The translations under genes were made by a program, and so were the position numbers. A DNA stretch of 51,952 nt, from positions 1 to 51,952 of the forward strand of contig JAIXKN010000089.1 of NCBI GenBank assembly GCA_026932425.1, written 5' to 3'. The DNA is from Burkholderiales bacterium (lineage in GTDB: Bacteria > Pseudomonadota > Gammaproteobacteria > Burkholderiales > Burkholderiaceae_C). Shown in pieces: positions 1 through 9,785 of this stretch (positions are counted from its first letter, which is position 1; every line of letters begins with the position of its first letter). The notes under the pieces are model-generated. The model did not search any database and was not told the DNA's origin. It saw only the letters and a list, made by a program, of their open reading frames with translations.

Positions 1-2
1 AA

Positions 3-284
3 AAAGGCAAGGTCGTGAGCGTGCTCGAATTCTGGGAAGTGGCTCGCTTCGCCGAGGGCATTGGCGTGGTGATCAACGAACCCAGGGCGCCACTGAGCAC
101 GCACTACATCAGGCAGGCGCACGCAGCCGGCCTGAAAGTGCACGGCTGGACGTTCAAGAAGGCTGATCCGGGCGAGGCTGCGGCCGAGTACGAGCACCAT
201 CTGCAGATGGGCCTGGACGGCCTGATTTCGAACTTCCCCGACTTGGCCGTCCGTGCGCGGGATGCCTTCGTCCGGGCTCGCTGA
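3..284 (+). CDS. Glycerophosphodiester phosphodiesterase, C-terminal fragment
   Basis: The frame is open to the left edge, so only the last ~93 residues are present and the start lies outside the window. The tail matches the end of the GDPD TIM barrel: a segment reading AGLKVHGWTF followed, ~25 residues later, by a GLDGLISNFPD segment, the usual strand 7/8 signature in which the new position of the substrate (increasing 'not W but year' of the barrel) closes before the final helix. Family members hydrolyse glycerophosphodiesters to glycerol-3-phosphate and an alcohol. The catalytic His/Glu residues lie in the missing N-terminal part, so activity and any signal peptide cannot be judged. The MFS gene begins 20 bases downstream on the same strand, so the two may be cotranscribed. 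Confidence 0.8.
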   Translation, partial: KGKVVSVLEFWEVARFAEGIGVVINEPRAPLSTHYIRQAHAAGLKVHGWTFKKADPGEAAAEYEHHLQMGLDGLISNFPDLAVRARDAFVRAR

Positions 285-304
285 GTGCGGAAGATCATCG
301 GACG

Positions 305-1726
305 ATGAGCACTCACGCCACCAGCCCTGCCGCCGTACCGGGCTGGGGCACGCTCCTGCAGGGGCGCAACCTGCTGCTGTCGCTGGCGCTCAGCGGCGGC
401 GTCGTCATCCACGCCGTCAACCTGTACCTGTCGACCACCATCCTGCCCTCGGTGGTGCACGACATCGGCGGCATCGAGTACTACGCGTGGAACACGACGG
501 TCTACGTGGTGGCTTCGATCATTGGCGCGGCCGTGGCCGCCCGGATGATGGTGCGACGCGGCCCGCGCGCGGCCTACATGCTCTCGGCGACGATGTTCGC
601 GATCGCCAGCGTCGTCTGTGCAATGGCGGTGTCGATGCCGATGATGCTGGTCGGCCGCACTGCGCAGGGCCTGGCCGGCGGTGTGCTGGTGGCCTTGCCT
701 TATGCGCTGGTTCGCGTCGTCTTCGAGCCGCCGCTGTGGCCCCGGGCGATTGCGATGGTCTCGGCGATGTGGGGCGTCTCGACGCTGCTGGGCCCGGCCC
801 TGGGCGGGGTGTTCGCCGAGTTCGGCCTGTGGCGGGCCGCCTTCTGGTCGATGCTGCCGGTGATCGCCCTGTTCACGGCGATGGCCGTCACCGTGTTGCC
901 GGCGCATGAAGCCTCGCAGGCGCGGCCCGTGCCCTTGCCCTGGCTGCAACTGGTCCTGTTGACGCTGGCCGTGCTCGCGGCCTCGATCGCCAGCGTCAGC
1001 CCAGGTGCTGGCGCCTTGCTGGCCTGGCTGCTGCTGGGTGCTGTTCTCATCGTGGGCTTCGACCGCGCGCAGGCGCGGGCACGCCACAGGCTGCTGCCGC
1101 GCGGCAGCCTGCGCACCGACAACCCGGTCGGTGCGCTCTACGCGATCCTCGCGCTGCTGGTCGTGGCCGTGACCTGCACCGAGATCTTCGTGCCTCTGTT
1201 CCTGCAGGACCTGCACGGCCGCCCGCCGCTGCAGGCCGGCTACATCGCGGCGCTGATGTCGATCGGCTGGACGACGGGATCGATGATCAGCTCGGGCTTC
1301 GTCGGCCGGCGTCGGCAGCAGATGCTGGTCGCTTCACCCTTGCTCGTCGCGCTGGCGACCGCAGCACTCGCGATCCTGATGCCTTGGCCGAACTCTGCCA
1401 CCGCGCTTCTCTGGGCACTGGGTGGCGTGTTGATTCTTGCGGGTCTGGGGGTGGGCATCGCCTTTCCTCACCTCTCGTCCCGCGTGCTGAAGGTTGCGCC
1501 CGAAGAGGAGGCGGAACTGGCCGCCTCCGCGATCATGACGATTCAGCTCTGCGCCACCGCGTTTGGAGCGGCCATCGCCGGGCTCATCGTCAACCTGGCG
1601 GGCCAGCCGGCTCTGGATGGCACCGGCATGGATTCGATGGCGGCGTCGCGCTGGCTCTTCGCGGTGTTCACGCTGGCACCCATCCTCTGCCTGTGGATGA
1701 TCTGGAAGCGGCGGCAAGCGCTGTGA
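305..1726 (+). CDS. MFS drug-efflux-type transporter (DHA2-like)
   Basis: A 473-residue polytopic inner-membrane protein with at least a dozen hydrophobic segments. Around residues 75-92 a variant of the MFS loop 2-3 motif is visible (AARMMVRRGPRAAYM), and a Gly-rich segment with GRTAQGLAGG follows near residue 120, then a motif-C-like GPALGGVFAEFG near 162. This is the pattern of the EmrB/QacA group of proton-driven exporters, but substrate cannot be predicted. The start ATG gives a short cytoplasmic N terminus before the first helix; the ribosome-binding site is weak. It probably follows the GDPD gene in one transcript and is convergent with the dehydrogenase gene, separated by a palindromic spacer. 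Confidence 0.85.
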   Translation: MSTHATSPAAVPGWGTLLQGRNLLLSLALSGGVVIHAVNLYLSTTILPSVVHDIGGIEYYAWNTTVYVVASIIGAAVAARMMVRRGPRAAYMLSATMFAIASVVCAMAVSMPMMLVGRTAQGLAGGVLVALPYALVRVVFEPPLWPRAIAMVSAMWGVSTLLGPALGGVFAEFGLWRAAFWSMLPVIALFTAMAVTVLPAHEASQARPVPLPWLQLVLLTLAVLAASIASVSPGAGALLAWLLLGAVLIVGFDRAQARARHRLLPRGSLRTDNPVGALYAILALLVVAVTCTEIFVPLFLQDLHGRPPLQAGYIAALMSIGWTTGSMISSGFVGRRRQQMLVASPLLVALATAALAILMPWPNSATALLWALGGVLILAGLGVGIAFPHLSSRVLKVAPEEEAELAASAIMTIQLCATAFGAAIAGLIVNLAGQPALDGTGMDSMAASRWLFAVFTLAPILCLWMIWKRRQAL

Positions 1727-1780
1727 TGGCGGTGCGATCACTCGCTGCGGCGGCCGGAGGAATCGTGGCCGCCCATCGGC

Positions 1781-1813
1781 GCGTGATCACGATCCGATCC
1801 GATCGGATCACGC
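1781..1813. repeat. Nested inverted repeat between convergent genes
   Basis: GCGTGATC at 1781-1788 is repeated inverted as GATCACGC at 1806-1813, and the 14-base stretch GATCCGATCGGATC at 1796-1809 is itself a perfect palindrome. It sits in the 120-base gap between two convergent genes. A transcript would fold in either direction, so a bidirectional terminator is the simplest reading, though no T-run follows on either strand. A protein-binding operator is the alternative. Confidence 0.45.
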
Positions 1814-1846
1814 TTGCAGCCCGCAATCAGCCAGGTCGCACCCCGT

Positions 1847-2998
1847 TCAGCTCGGATAGGTGCCCGGCAGCAGGATCGAGCGGTCGACGGTCTCGAGCCG
1901 CGTGTGGCCGCAGAAGGCCATCGTCAGGTCGAGCTCGTTGCGGATCAGCTCGAGCGCCTTGACCACGCCCTCCTTGCCCATCGCGCCCAGGCCGTAGGCC
2001 ATCGCGCGGCCGACGTAGGTGCCGCGCGCACCCAGCGCCCAGGCCTTGAGCACATCCTGGCCGCTGCGGATGCCGCCGTCCATGTGCACCTCGATCCGGT
2101 CGCCGACCTCGGCGACGATCGCCGGAAGCGCCTCGATGCTGGACTGCGCGCCGTCGAGCTGGCGGCCGCCGTGGTTGCTGACGATGAGCGCGTCGGCGCC
2201 GCTGTCCACCGCCAGGCGCGCGTCCTCGACGTCCTGGATGCCCTTGAGGATCAGCTTGCCGCCCCAGCGCTTCTTGATCCACTCGACGTCGCCCCAGTTC
2301 AGCCGCGGGTCGAACTGCCTGGCCGTCCACTCGGAGAGGCTGCCCATGTTCTCGACGCCCTTGACGTGGCCGACGATGTTGCCGAACTGGCGCCGCCGCG
2401 TGCCGAGCATGCCCAGGCACCAGCGCGGCTTCATCGCCATGTTGATCAGGTTGGCGATCGTCGGCTTGGGCGGTGCCGAGAGGCCGTTCTTCAGGTCCTT
2501 GTGGCGCTGGCCGAGGATCTGCAGGTCAAGGGTCAGCACCAGTGCGTCGCAGCCGGCGGCCTTGGCGCGGTCGATCAGGCGCTCGATGAACTCGCGGTCG
2601 CGCATCACGTAGAGCTGGAACCAGAACGGCTTCTTCGTGTGCGCGGCGACGTCCTCGATCGAGCAGATGCTCATCGTCGAGAGGGTGAAGCGGATGCCGC
2701 AGGCCTCGGCCGCCTGCGCCGCGAGGATCTCGCCGTCGGCGTGTTGCATGCCGGTGAGCCCCACGGGAGCGATGGCCACCGGCATCGCCATCTCGATGCC
2801 GACCATCTTCACCGCGGTGCTGCGGTTCTCCATGTTCACCGCGACGCGCTGACGCAGCTTGATGCGCTGGAAGTCGCTCTCGTTGGCGCGGTAGGTCGAC
2901 TCGGTCCAGCTGCCCGAGTCGGCGTAGTCGTAGAACATGCGCGGCACGCGCTTCCTGGCCAGCACCCGCAGGTCCTCGACGTTGGTGATGACGGTCAT
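1847..2998 (-). CDS. FMN-dependent alpha-hydroxy-acid dehydrogenase (L-lactate dehydrogenase LldD-like)
   Basis: A 383-residue member of the FMN alpha-hydroxy-acid oxidase family, which oxidises L-2-hydroxy acids such as lactate, mandelate or glycolate to 2-oxo acids and passes electrons to quinone, cytochrome or oxygen. The N-terminal substrate/FMN tyrosine lies in PRMFYDYADSGSW (residues ~18-30). The catalytic His-Arg signature SNHGGRQLDG is near residue 275, and the FMN phosphate-binding MDGGIRSGQDVLKA follows near 305. The length equals LldD (about 380), and the C terminus is complete. The exact substrate is open, because no lactate permease or regulator is adjacent. The gene reads away from the DUF454 gene across a 167-base divergent region that should hold both promoters. 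Confidence 0.88.
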   Translation of the reverse strand: MTVITNVEDLRVLARKRVPRMFYDYADSGSWTESTYRANESDFQRIKLRQRVAVNMENRSTAVKMVGIEMAMPVAIAPVGLTGMQHADGEILAAQAAEACGIRFTLSTMSICSIEDVAAHTKKPFWFQLYVMRDREFIERLIDRAKAAGCDALVLTLDLQILGQRHKDLKNGLSAPPKPTIANLINMAMKPRWCLGMLGTRRRQFGNIVGHVKGVENMGSLSEWTARQFDPRLNWGDVEWIKKRWGGKLILKGIQDVEDARLAVDSGADALIVSNHGGRQLDGAQSSIEALPAIVAEVGDRIEVHMDGGIRSGQDVLKAWALGARGTYVGRAMAYGLGAMGKEGVVKALELIRNELDLTMAFCGHTRLETVDRSILLPGTYPS

Positions 2999-3165
2999 GA
3001 TGGCGCTGCCTCCTCGTGCCCCTTCCAGGCGTCGTTTGCGCGGCTCGTTCCTCGCTGCCGTTCTCGCGTGCCGCCTATGCTAGCGAGCGCAGGGTGGTCG
3101 CGCTCCCATCGCCCCGATCGGGGGATTCACCATGTCGCGCGACAGCGGCTGACTATGATCGCCCG

Positions 3166-3558
3166 ATGACCCCTGCCACACCACCGACCCGCGTGGCCAC
3201 CGGCTGGCTGGCGCGGCTGTGGATCGCGGCGGGCTTCGTCGCGCTCGTCACCGGCATCATCGGCATCTTCCTGCCGGTGCTGCCGACGACGCCCTTCGTG
3301 CTCGTGGCCGCCTACTGCTTTGCGCGCGGCAGCCCGCGCTGGGAGCGCTGGCTGCTGCGGCACCCGCGCTTCGGCCCGATGGTGCGCGCCTGGCGCGCGC
3401 GCCGCGTCGTGCCGCTGCGCGCCAAGCAGATCGCCTGGGTGACGATGGCCGCGAGCTGCGCCTGGACGCTGTGGAAGCTGCCCGACCCCTGGCGCTGGAT
3501 GCCCTCCATCGTCTGCGCGATCACCGCGGTCTGGCTGTACCGGCTGCCCAGCCGCTGA
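3166..3558 (+). CDS. DUF454 (YbaN-like) small inner-membrane protein
   Basis: A 130-residue protein. I chose the ATG at 3166 because the family signature starts directly after it; the longer frame from 3016 has no family character. A first helix ends in GIFLPVLPTTPFVLVAAYCFARGS (given here only as position ~30-53), the DUF454 hallmark Gly-x-x-x-Pro-x-x-Pro-Thr-x-Pro-Phe followed by Ala-x-x-x-Phe-x-Arg-Ser/Gly-Ser. Then come a basic loop with RHPRFGPMVRAW and two further hydrophobic segments. The function of the family is unknown; E. coli YbaN is the namesake. It is convergent with dinB. Confidence 0.85.
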   Translation: MTPATPPTRVATGWLARLWIAAGFVALVTGIIGIFLPVLPTTPFVLVAAYCFARGSPRWERWLLRHPRFGPMVRAWRARRVVPLRAKQIAWVTMAASCAWTLWKLPDPWRWMPSIVCAITAVWLYRLPSR

Positions 3559-3616
3559 GCTGGCCGTACACCGCCGACGCGGCCTGCGCCGCTCGGACGA
3601 CTCGCAAGCGGCCTTG

Positions 3617-3633
3617 CCCGGCGGCTTGCCGGG
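3617..3633. terminator. Possible hairpin between convergent genes
   Basis: CCCGGC, five-base loop, GCCGGG lies in the 113-base gap between the convergent DUF454 and dinB genes, followed at once by a second inverted pair (CCCGC/GCGGG). There is no T-tract, so intrinsic termination is only a suggestion from placement. Confidence 0.3.
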
Positions 3634-3671
3634 ATCCGTTCCCGCAACCTCGCGGGGACTTCACCGAAGCT

Positions 3672-4925
3672 TCAGCCGCTGGCCGGGTCGTCGAAGAGCT
3701 CGGGCGTTGCCGACGCGGGCGCAAGCGGGCGGCAAGCGCCCTCGTCGTCGCCGGTCCGGTTCGCGCAAGCGCCGGCGGGCAGCGATGTCTGCGCGCGCAC
3801 GAGCCCCGCGGCACGCACCCCCAGCAGCCGCAATCGGCGCGAGAGGTCCACGCGCTTGAGACACAGGCCCGCGGTGTGGCGGATCGTCGCGGCGTCGGCG
3901 ATCGCCTCGGGCAGCGTGTGGTCGCGCGTGACGGTGCGAAAGTCGTCGAAGCGCAGCTTGATGCCGATCGTGCGGCTCTGGTAGCCCTTCCGCTGCAGGT
4001 CGCCGGCCAGCTGCTCGCACAGCTCGGTGAAGATCGCGCCGAGCTGTGCACGGTCCGCGACCGCGTGCAGGTCGCGCTCGAAGGTCGTCTCGCGGCTCAC
4101 CGACACCGGCTCGCTGTGCGTGACGACGGGGCGCTCGTCGCGGCCGTGCGCGGCGTCGTGCAGCCAGCGGCCGTAGGCGCGGCCGAAGTGCTCGACCAGC
4201 GCTTCGCGCGGCCAGGCCGCGAGCTCGCCGATGGTCGCGATGCCGAGTGCGGCCAGGCGCGCCCCGGCCTTCGGTCCGATGCCGTTGATGCGCCGCACCG
4301 GCAGCGGCCAGATGCGCGCCGGGATGTCGTCCTCGGTGATCAGCGTCAGGCCGTCGGGCTTGTCGAGCTCGCTCGCGATCTTGGACAGCAGCTTGTTGGG
4401 CGTGACGCCGATCGAGCAGCTGAGGCCCGTCGTGCGGCGCACGTTGTTGCGGATCTCCTGCGCGATCGCGCGCACGCCGCCGAAGGCGTCGTGCCCGACC
4501 GCGTCCTGGGCGCCGGGCAGGTCGGTGAGCTCGATGTAGATCTCGTCGATGCCGCGGTCCTCGATCTCGGGCGCGATCTCGGCCACCGCCGCCTTGAAGA
4601 GGCGCGAATAGCGCCGGTATTCGTCGAAGTCGGCCGGCAGCAGCACCGCCTGCGGGCACAGCGCCGCGGCCTTCATCAGTCCCATCGCCGAGTTGACGCC
4701 GAAGGCGCGTGCCGCGTAGGTCGCGGTCGTGATCACGCCGCGGCCGGTGTAGTCGCGCAGGGTCGCGAAGCGCCGCGTGCCATCGGGCAGCTGCTGCGGC
4801 TGGTGCCGCCGCCGCCCGCCGATCACGACCGGCAGGCCCTCGAGCTCGGGATAGCGCAGCAGCTCGACCGACGCGTAGAAGGCGTCCATGTCGAGGTGGG
4901 CGACCCAGCGGCGGCGCGGCAGCAT
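3672..4925 (-). CDS. dinB: DNA polymerase IV (Y family translesion polymerase)
   Basis: Lesion-bypass polymerase of the DinB branch, 417 residues from the ATG at 4925; an in-frame GTG/ATG pair at 4967/4964 would add 13-14 residues, but canonical DinB proteins begin just before the first metal motif. Motif HLDMDAFYASVE lies at residues ~10-21, the second acidic pair is in GIDEIYIEL (normally preceded by Tyr-Ser in E. coli), then SCSIGVTPNKLLSKIAS and the helix-hairpin-helix segment INGIGPKAGARLAALG. The little-finger domain follows. Odd points: a ~20-residue insertion between the PVVIGG strand and GVITTATYAARAFG, rich in Arg/Gln, and a ~35-residue tail after the little finger. It is divergent from the dehydratase gene. 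Confidence 0.92.
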   Translation of the reverse strand: MLPRRRWVAHLDMDAFYASVELLRYPELEGLPVVIGGRRRHQPQQLPDGTRRFATLRDYTGRGVITTATYAARAFGVNSAMGLMKAAALCPQAVLLPADFDEYRRYSRLFKAAVAEIAPEIEDRGIDEIYIELTDLPGAQDAVGHDAFGGVRAIAQEIRNNVRRTTGLSCSIGVTPNKLLSKIASELDKPDGLTLITEDDIPARIWPLPVRRINGIGPKAGARLAALGIATIGELAAWPREALVEHFGRAYGRWLHDAAHGRDERPVVTHSEPVSVSRETTFERDLHAVADRAQLGAIFTELCEQLAGDLQRKGYQSRTIGIKLRFDDFRTVTRDHTLPEAIADAATIRHTAGLCLKRVDLSRRLRLLGVRAAGLVRAQTSLPAGACANRTGDDEGACRPLAPASATPELFDDPASG

Positions 4926-5006
4926 GATCGCCAAGCGTAGCGCTGCTGCGCGGGCTTCATGCATCACTCCCCGAATCCCCGGGCCAGAATCCCGTCAGGC
5001 AAGCAT

Positions 5007-5885
5007 ATGAGCACTTCCCTCGCATCGACTGGCACCGGCGGTATCGACCTCGAATTCCTGCGCACCTGGATCGGCAAGGAGACGATCGACGACGACGTGC
5101 TGTCGTCGCGCCATGCGCGCCTGATGGCGGCCACGCTGGGACTGGCCCAGGACGCCTTTGTCGATGGCGCCGAACTGCCGCCGCTCTGGCACTGGCTGTA
5201 TTTCCTCGAAGGCCTGCCGGCCAGCGAACTGGGCCGTGATGGCCATCCCGCGCGCGGCGGCTTCCTGCCGCCCGTGCCGCTGCCCAATCGCATGTGGGCT
5301 GGGGGCCGCCTCGAGTTCCACGCGCCGCTGGCCTTGGGCAGCCGCGTGCGCAAGCGCTCGGCGGTCCGTTCGGTCGAGCACAAGCGCGGGCGCAGCGGCG
5401 ACCTGGTGTTCGTCACCGTGCGGCACGAGATCCTCGATGGCGACCGGGTCGCGATCACCGAAGACCAGGACCTCGTCTACAAGCAGCCCGGCCTGCCGGG
5501 TGCCACGCCAAGCCCTTCGACGGCCCCCGCAGCCGGACTGCAAGCCAGCCACAGCGAGCTGTTCGAGGCCACGTCCACGCTGCTGTTCCGCTACTCGGCC
5601 TTGACCTTCAACGGCCATCGCATCCACTACGAGCAGGACTACTGCCGCAAGGTCGAGGGCTACGCGAACCTGGTCATCCACGGCCCGCTGCAGGCCACGC
5701 TGCTGGCCGGCATGGCAGCGCGCCTCGGCGCAGGGCCGCTACGACATTTCCGCTACCGTGCGCTGCGCCCCAGTCTGCTGGGCACCGCGCTCACCGTCAA
5801 CGCCGCTGCAATGGCCGACGGGCTGTCCCTGTGGACCGCGCAGCCGGACGGCAGCGTGTCGATGCAGGCCGAGGCGACGTTCTGA
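5007..5885 (+). CDS. HTD2/FAS1-type (R)-specific acyl dehydratase
   Basis: A 292-residue double-hotdog dehydratase similar to mitochondrial HTD2 and bacterial mesaconyl/itaconyl-CoA hydratase-like enzymes. The N-terminal FAS1-dehydratase half has PLWHWLYFLE and the GGFLPPVPLPNRMWAGG stretch; the C-terminal MaoC half has the hydratase signature FRYSALTFNGHRIHYEQDY near residue 195 followed by GYANLVIHGPLQATLL. The Asn/His of NGHRIHY are the expected catalytic environment. It would hydrate/dehydrate a 3-hydroxyacyl or C4/C5 dicarboxyl-CoA thioester. The start at 5007 was chosen over 4959 because the extra 16 residues are not family-like. No CoA transferase or ligase is adjacent, so the substrate is undetermined. 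Confidence 0.85.
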   Translation: MSTSLASTGTGGIDLEFLRTWIGKETIDDDVLSSRHARLMAATLGLAQDAFVDGAELPPLWHWLYFLEGLPASELGRDGHPARGGFLPPVPLPNRMWAGGRLEFHAPLALGSRVRKRSAVRSVEHKRGRSGDLVFVTVRHEILDGDRVAITEDQDLVYKQPGLPGATPSPSTAPAAGLQASHSELFEATSTLLFRYSALTFNGHRIHYEQDYCRKVEGYANLVIHGPLQATLLAGMAARLGAGPLRHFRYRALRPSLLGTALTVNAAAMADGLSLWTAQPDGSVSMQAEATF

Positions 5886-5928
5886 CTGCGCGTTCGCACG
5901 TTTCCCGACCATTCGAGCTCATCGCGCC

Positions 5929-6255
5929 ATGCCTGACCGCACGACCGAAGGCGATCAGACCCTCATCCCGCCCTCGTTTCACGCCGTGCACGCCGACGCG
6001 CGCGGGCGGCTGCGCCTACCGCGCGACGAATTCCGCGCGCGCTACGAGCTGTGCGAGGACCTGGCGCAGGCGCTGGTCGAACAGGCGCAGGCGATCCGCC
6101 ACGACCTGGGCGTCACCGAGGCCGACGTGCTCGTGCGCATCGACGCCGGCCTGCGCTCGCCCGACGCGGGCTTGGCCGAGGGCGAAGCCGCCTGGGTGCT
6201 GACGCGGCTGGCCGAACTGCTGGATTGGCCCTGGCCGCGGCGCCCCGGAGACTGA
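5929..6255 (+). CDS. Small conserved-looking protein of unknown function
   Basis: A 108-residue soluble, acidic/arginine-rich protein with no signal peptide or membrane segment. It starts 43 bases after the dehydratase and ends nine bases before the end of the convergent argH. Visible features are an N-terminal FHAVHADARGRLRLPRDEF segment resembling a beta-hairpin 'read-out' motif, a middle helix with ALVEQAQAIRHDLGVTEADVLVRI, and a C-terminal helix ending in LAELLDWPWPRRPGD. Codon use agrees with its neighbours, supporting a real gene. I do not recognise the family. Cotranscription with the dehydratase is likely from spacing. Confidence 0.7.
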   Translation: MPDRTTEGDQTLIPPSFHAVHADARGRLRLPRDEFRARYELCEDLAQALVEQAQAIRHDLGVTEADVLVRIDAGLRSPDAGLAEGEAAWVLTRLAELLDWPWPRRPGD

Positions 6256-6264
6256 GCTGCGCTT

Positions 6265-7668
<1,404 letters not shown>

Positions 7669-7740
7669 GGGATGCGGGCGGGGCAGGGTGCGCGACGTGG
7701 CAGCAGGGCTGCGTATTATCGGTGTGCCCTTGCCGCCACC

Positions 7741-8868
7741 ATGTCTGAGTCACAGGATCCGGCGTCCGAGTTCGCGCCCACAGGCACGCGCGCGGCCAGC
7801 CTCTGGCCGCAGAGTCAGCGCGTGAGCGACTTTCACAGCACTGCGCAGGCGCTCACGGGTTTCGGTGCACCGGGCGACGAGGCGGCGTCGGCCGCAGCCA
7901 CCGCCTTCGACGTCTGCCAGCCGGCGCTCGCGCTGCGCGCGGTGCTGCTGGTGCAGGCGGTGCTCGCGATCGGCGTGCTCGCCGGGAGCGCCAGCGGCGC
8001 CGACTGGCTCGCGCGCCAGGGCGCGGCGGCTTTCGGCGGGGCCGCCGGCACGATGCTGTGGCTGGCGCTGCTGTGTGCGGCACGGCGCTGGCTCGTGCCG
8101 CGCGGTGCGGCGCTGCGCGCCGTCGCGATGCTGCTGCTCGGTGCGCTCGTCGCGCTTGCGGTCTGGTCGCCGCTCGCGCTGGCGGGGCTCGCCGAAGGAG
8201 GCCTCTTGCGCCTGCTGGGCATGCTGCTGACCGGGGCGGGTCTCGCCGCGCTGCTGTGGGTCTGGCTCGAGCTGCGCGGGCGCATCTGGCAGCCGGCGGC
8301 AAGCAGCGCACGGCTGGCCGAACTGCAGTCGCGCATCCGCCCGCATTTCCTCTTCAACACGCTGAACACCGCGGTGGCGCTGGTGCGCGTCGATCCGGCG
8401 CGTGCCGAGGCGGTGCTCGAGGACCTGGCCGAGCTCTTTCGCGTCGCGCTCGCCGAAAGCGGCAGCGCGGTGACGCTCTCCGACGAGGTCGAACTGGCGC
8501 GGCGCTACCTGGCGATCGAGGCGGTGCGCTTCGGCTCGCGGCTGCGCGTGAACTGGGATCTGGATCCACGGGCCCTGCGAGCGCGCGTGCCGCCGCTCGT
8601 GCTGCAGCCGCTGGTCGAGAACGCCGTGCGGCACGGAATCGAGCCGGCGCAGCAGGGCGGCGCGATCCGCATCGAGGCGCAGGCGCGCCTTGGGCAGGCG
8701 CTGCTGACCGTGCACAACACCGTCGGCGACGAGCCCTCGCTCTCAGGCCACGGCATCGCGCTGGACAACGTGCGCGAGCGCCTGAGGCTGCTGCACGACG
8801 TCGCCGGGCAGTGCGACACTTGGCGCGACGAACAGGGCTTTCACGCCCGCATCACGGTGCCGCTGTGA
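7741..8868 (+). CDS. LytS/AlgZ-type sensor histidine kinase
   Basis: A 375-residue atypical histidine kinase. An N-terminal cytoplasmic stretch of ~60 residues precedes four hydrophobic segments (~65-175), then the His_kinase domain: [14 protein letters not shown] with the phospho-accepting His at residue 202, an N-box [13 protein letters not shown] near 290 and a G-box [16 protein letters not shown] near 335. This is the AlgZ/FimS class, which partners with LytTR response regulators. The following regulator gene starts inside its stop codon (GTGA overlap), so translational coupling is expected. In Pseudomonas the homologous pair controls type IV pili and exopolysaccharide; whether that holds here cannot be told from this window. 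Confidence 0.9.
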   Translation: MSESQDPASEFAPTGTRAASLWPQSQRVSDFHSTAQALTGFGAPGDEAASAAATAFDVCQPALALRAVLLVQAVLAIGVLAGSASGADWLARQGAAAFGGAAGTMLWLALLCAARRWLVPRGAALRAVAMLLLGALVALAVWSPLALAGLAEGGLLRLLGMLLTGAGLAALLWVWLELRGRIWQPAASSARLAELQSRIRPHFLFNTLNTAVALVRVDPARAEAVLEDLAELFRVALAESGSAVTLSDEVELARRYLAIEAVRFGSRLRVNWDLDPRALRARVPPLVLQPLVENAVRHGIEPAQQGGAIRIEAQARLGQALLTVHNTVGDEPSLSGHGIALDNVRERLRLLHDVAGQCDTWRDEQGFHARITVPL

Positions 8869-9617
8869 CGACCGTGCTGCGTACGCTGATCGTCGACGAT
8901 GAGGATCTCGCGCGGTTGCGCCTGCGCAGCCTGCTGCAGGAGATCGCCGAGCCCGTGGTCGAGATCGTCGGCGAGGCCGCGGACGCGGCCGCGGCGCTGG
9001 CGCAGCTCAAGGCCAGCGAGTGCGACCTCGTGCTGCTCGACATCCGCATGCCCGGCCGCGACGGGATGCAGCTGGCGGCGGCGCTGCGCTCGCTGCGGCA
9101 ACCGCCATCGGTCGTCTTCGTCACCGCGCACGGCCACCACGCGCTGCGCGCCTTCGAGCTGGACGCGGTCGACTACCTGACCAAGCCGGTGCGCCGGGAC
9201 CGCCTGCAGGCCGCGCTGCAGCGCGTCGTGCAGCGGCGCTGGCCCATTCCGAGCCAATCCGCGCCGCTGGCCGACGAACCCGTGCTCCTCGCGCACGCGC
9301 GCGGCAACCTGCATCGCATCCCGGTGGCCGAGGTGCTCGTGCTCAAGGCCGAGCAGAAATACGTGACGCTGCGCACGGCCACCGAGAGCCATTTGCTCGA
9401 CGATTCGCTCACCGACCTCGAACAGCGGCTGGGCGCGGGCTTCATCCGCATCCACCGCAACGCGCTCGTCGCCGCGCACGCGGTGCGCGAACTGCGGCGC
9501 CACGCCGAACCGGGCGGCGAGGAGGGCTGGGCCGTGCGCGTCGCTCCGATCGACGAATGGCTGCCGGTGTCGCGGCGGCAGCTGCCCGCGGTGCGCGAGG
9601 CGCTGGGGCGGGGGTGA
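8865..9617 (+). CDS. LytTR-family response regulator (AlgR-like)
   Basis: 250 residues with a GTG start at 8865 that overlaps the kinase stop by four bases. The receiver domain has VDDEDLAR at the N terminus, the phospho-acceptor Asp59 in VLLDIRMPGRDG, a Thr in FVTAHG and the Lys in YLTKPVRRDRL. A LytTR DNA-binding domain follows from ~150 (ILVLKAEQKYV-like strand, then IRIHRNALVA). It should bind promoter DNA as a phosphorylated or unphosphorylated dimer. In many relatives hemC follows this gene; here it is followed by an AT-richer gap and a tRNA gene on the other strand. Confidence 0.92.
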   Translation: MTTVLRTLIVDDEDLARLRLRSLLQEIAEPVVEIVGEAADAAAALAQLKASECDLVLLDIRMPGRDGMQLAAALRSLRQPPSVVFVTAHGHHALRAFELDAVDYLTKPVRRDRLQAALQRVVQRRWPIPSQSAPLADEPVLLAHARGNLHRIPVAEVLVLKAEQKYVTLRTATESHLLDDSLTDLEQRLGAGFIRIHRNALVAAHAVRELRRHAEPGGEEGWAVRVAPIDEWLPVSRRQLPAVREALGRG

Positions 9618-9745
9618 CGCCGGAGCAAGGCGGTGACTTCGCCGAGCGGGCGTGGCTGCGACCGACTGACCGACTTTCTGTTGGGATAGGGCGTTCGCGG
9701 CCTACAAAATCTCTACGAGCCCAAGTTCGATGCCGCGAAATAGAG

Positions 9746-9777
9746 AAGGGGCTAGCCGCTTTCGCCGCTAACCCCTT
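9746..9777 (-). terminator. Rho-independent-like terminator after tRNA-Thr
   Basis: An 11-base-pair stem: left arm 9746-9756, right arm 9767-9777, with one G.U wobble when read on the minus strand, around a ten-base loop. On the minus strand it is followed by a pyrimidine-rich stretch (CTCTATTTC). It lies nine bases beyond the tRNA 3' end and could also stop transcripts from the convergent regulator gene. Confidence 0.7.
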
Positions 9778-9785
9778 GATTTCAT

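Noticed and set aside
1814-3169. 451-residue plus-strand frame opposite the alpha-hydroxy-acid dehydrogenase
   Set aside because: No family features, and the minus-strand gene has its FMN and catalytic motifs.
9660-9675. GACCGACT tandem repeat as an attachment site
   Set aside because: Only two units, no copy of the tRNA 3' end and no integrase; kept only as a mark of possible rearrangement.
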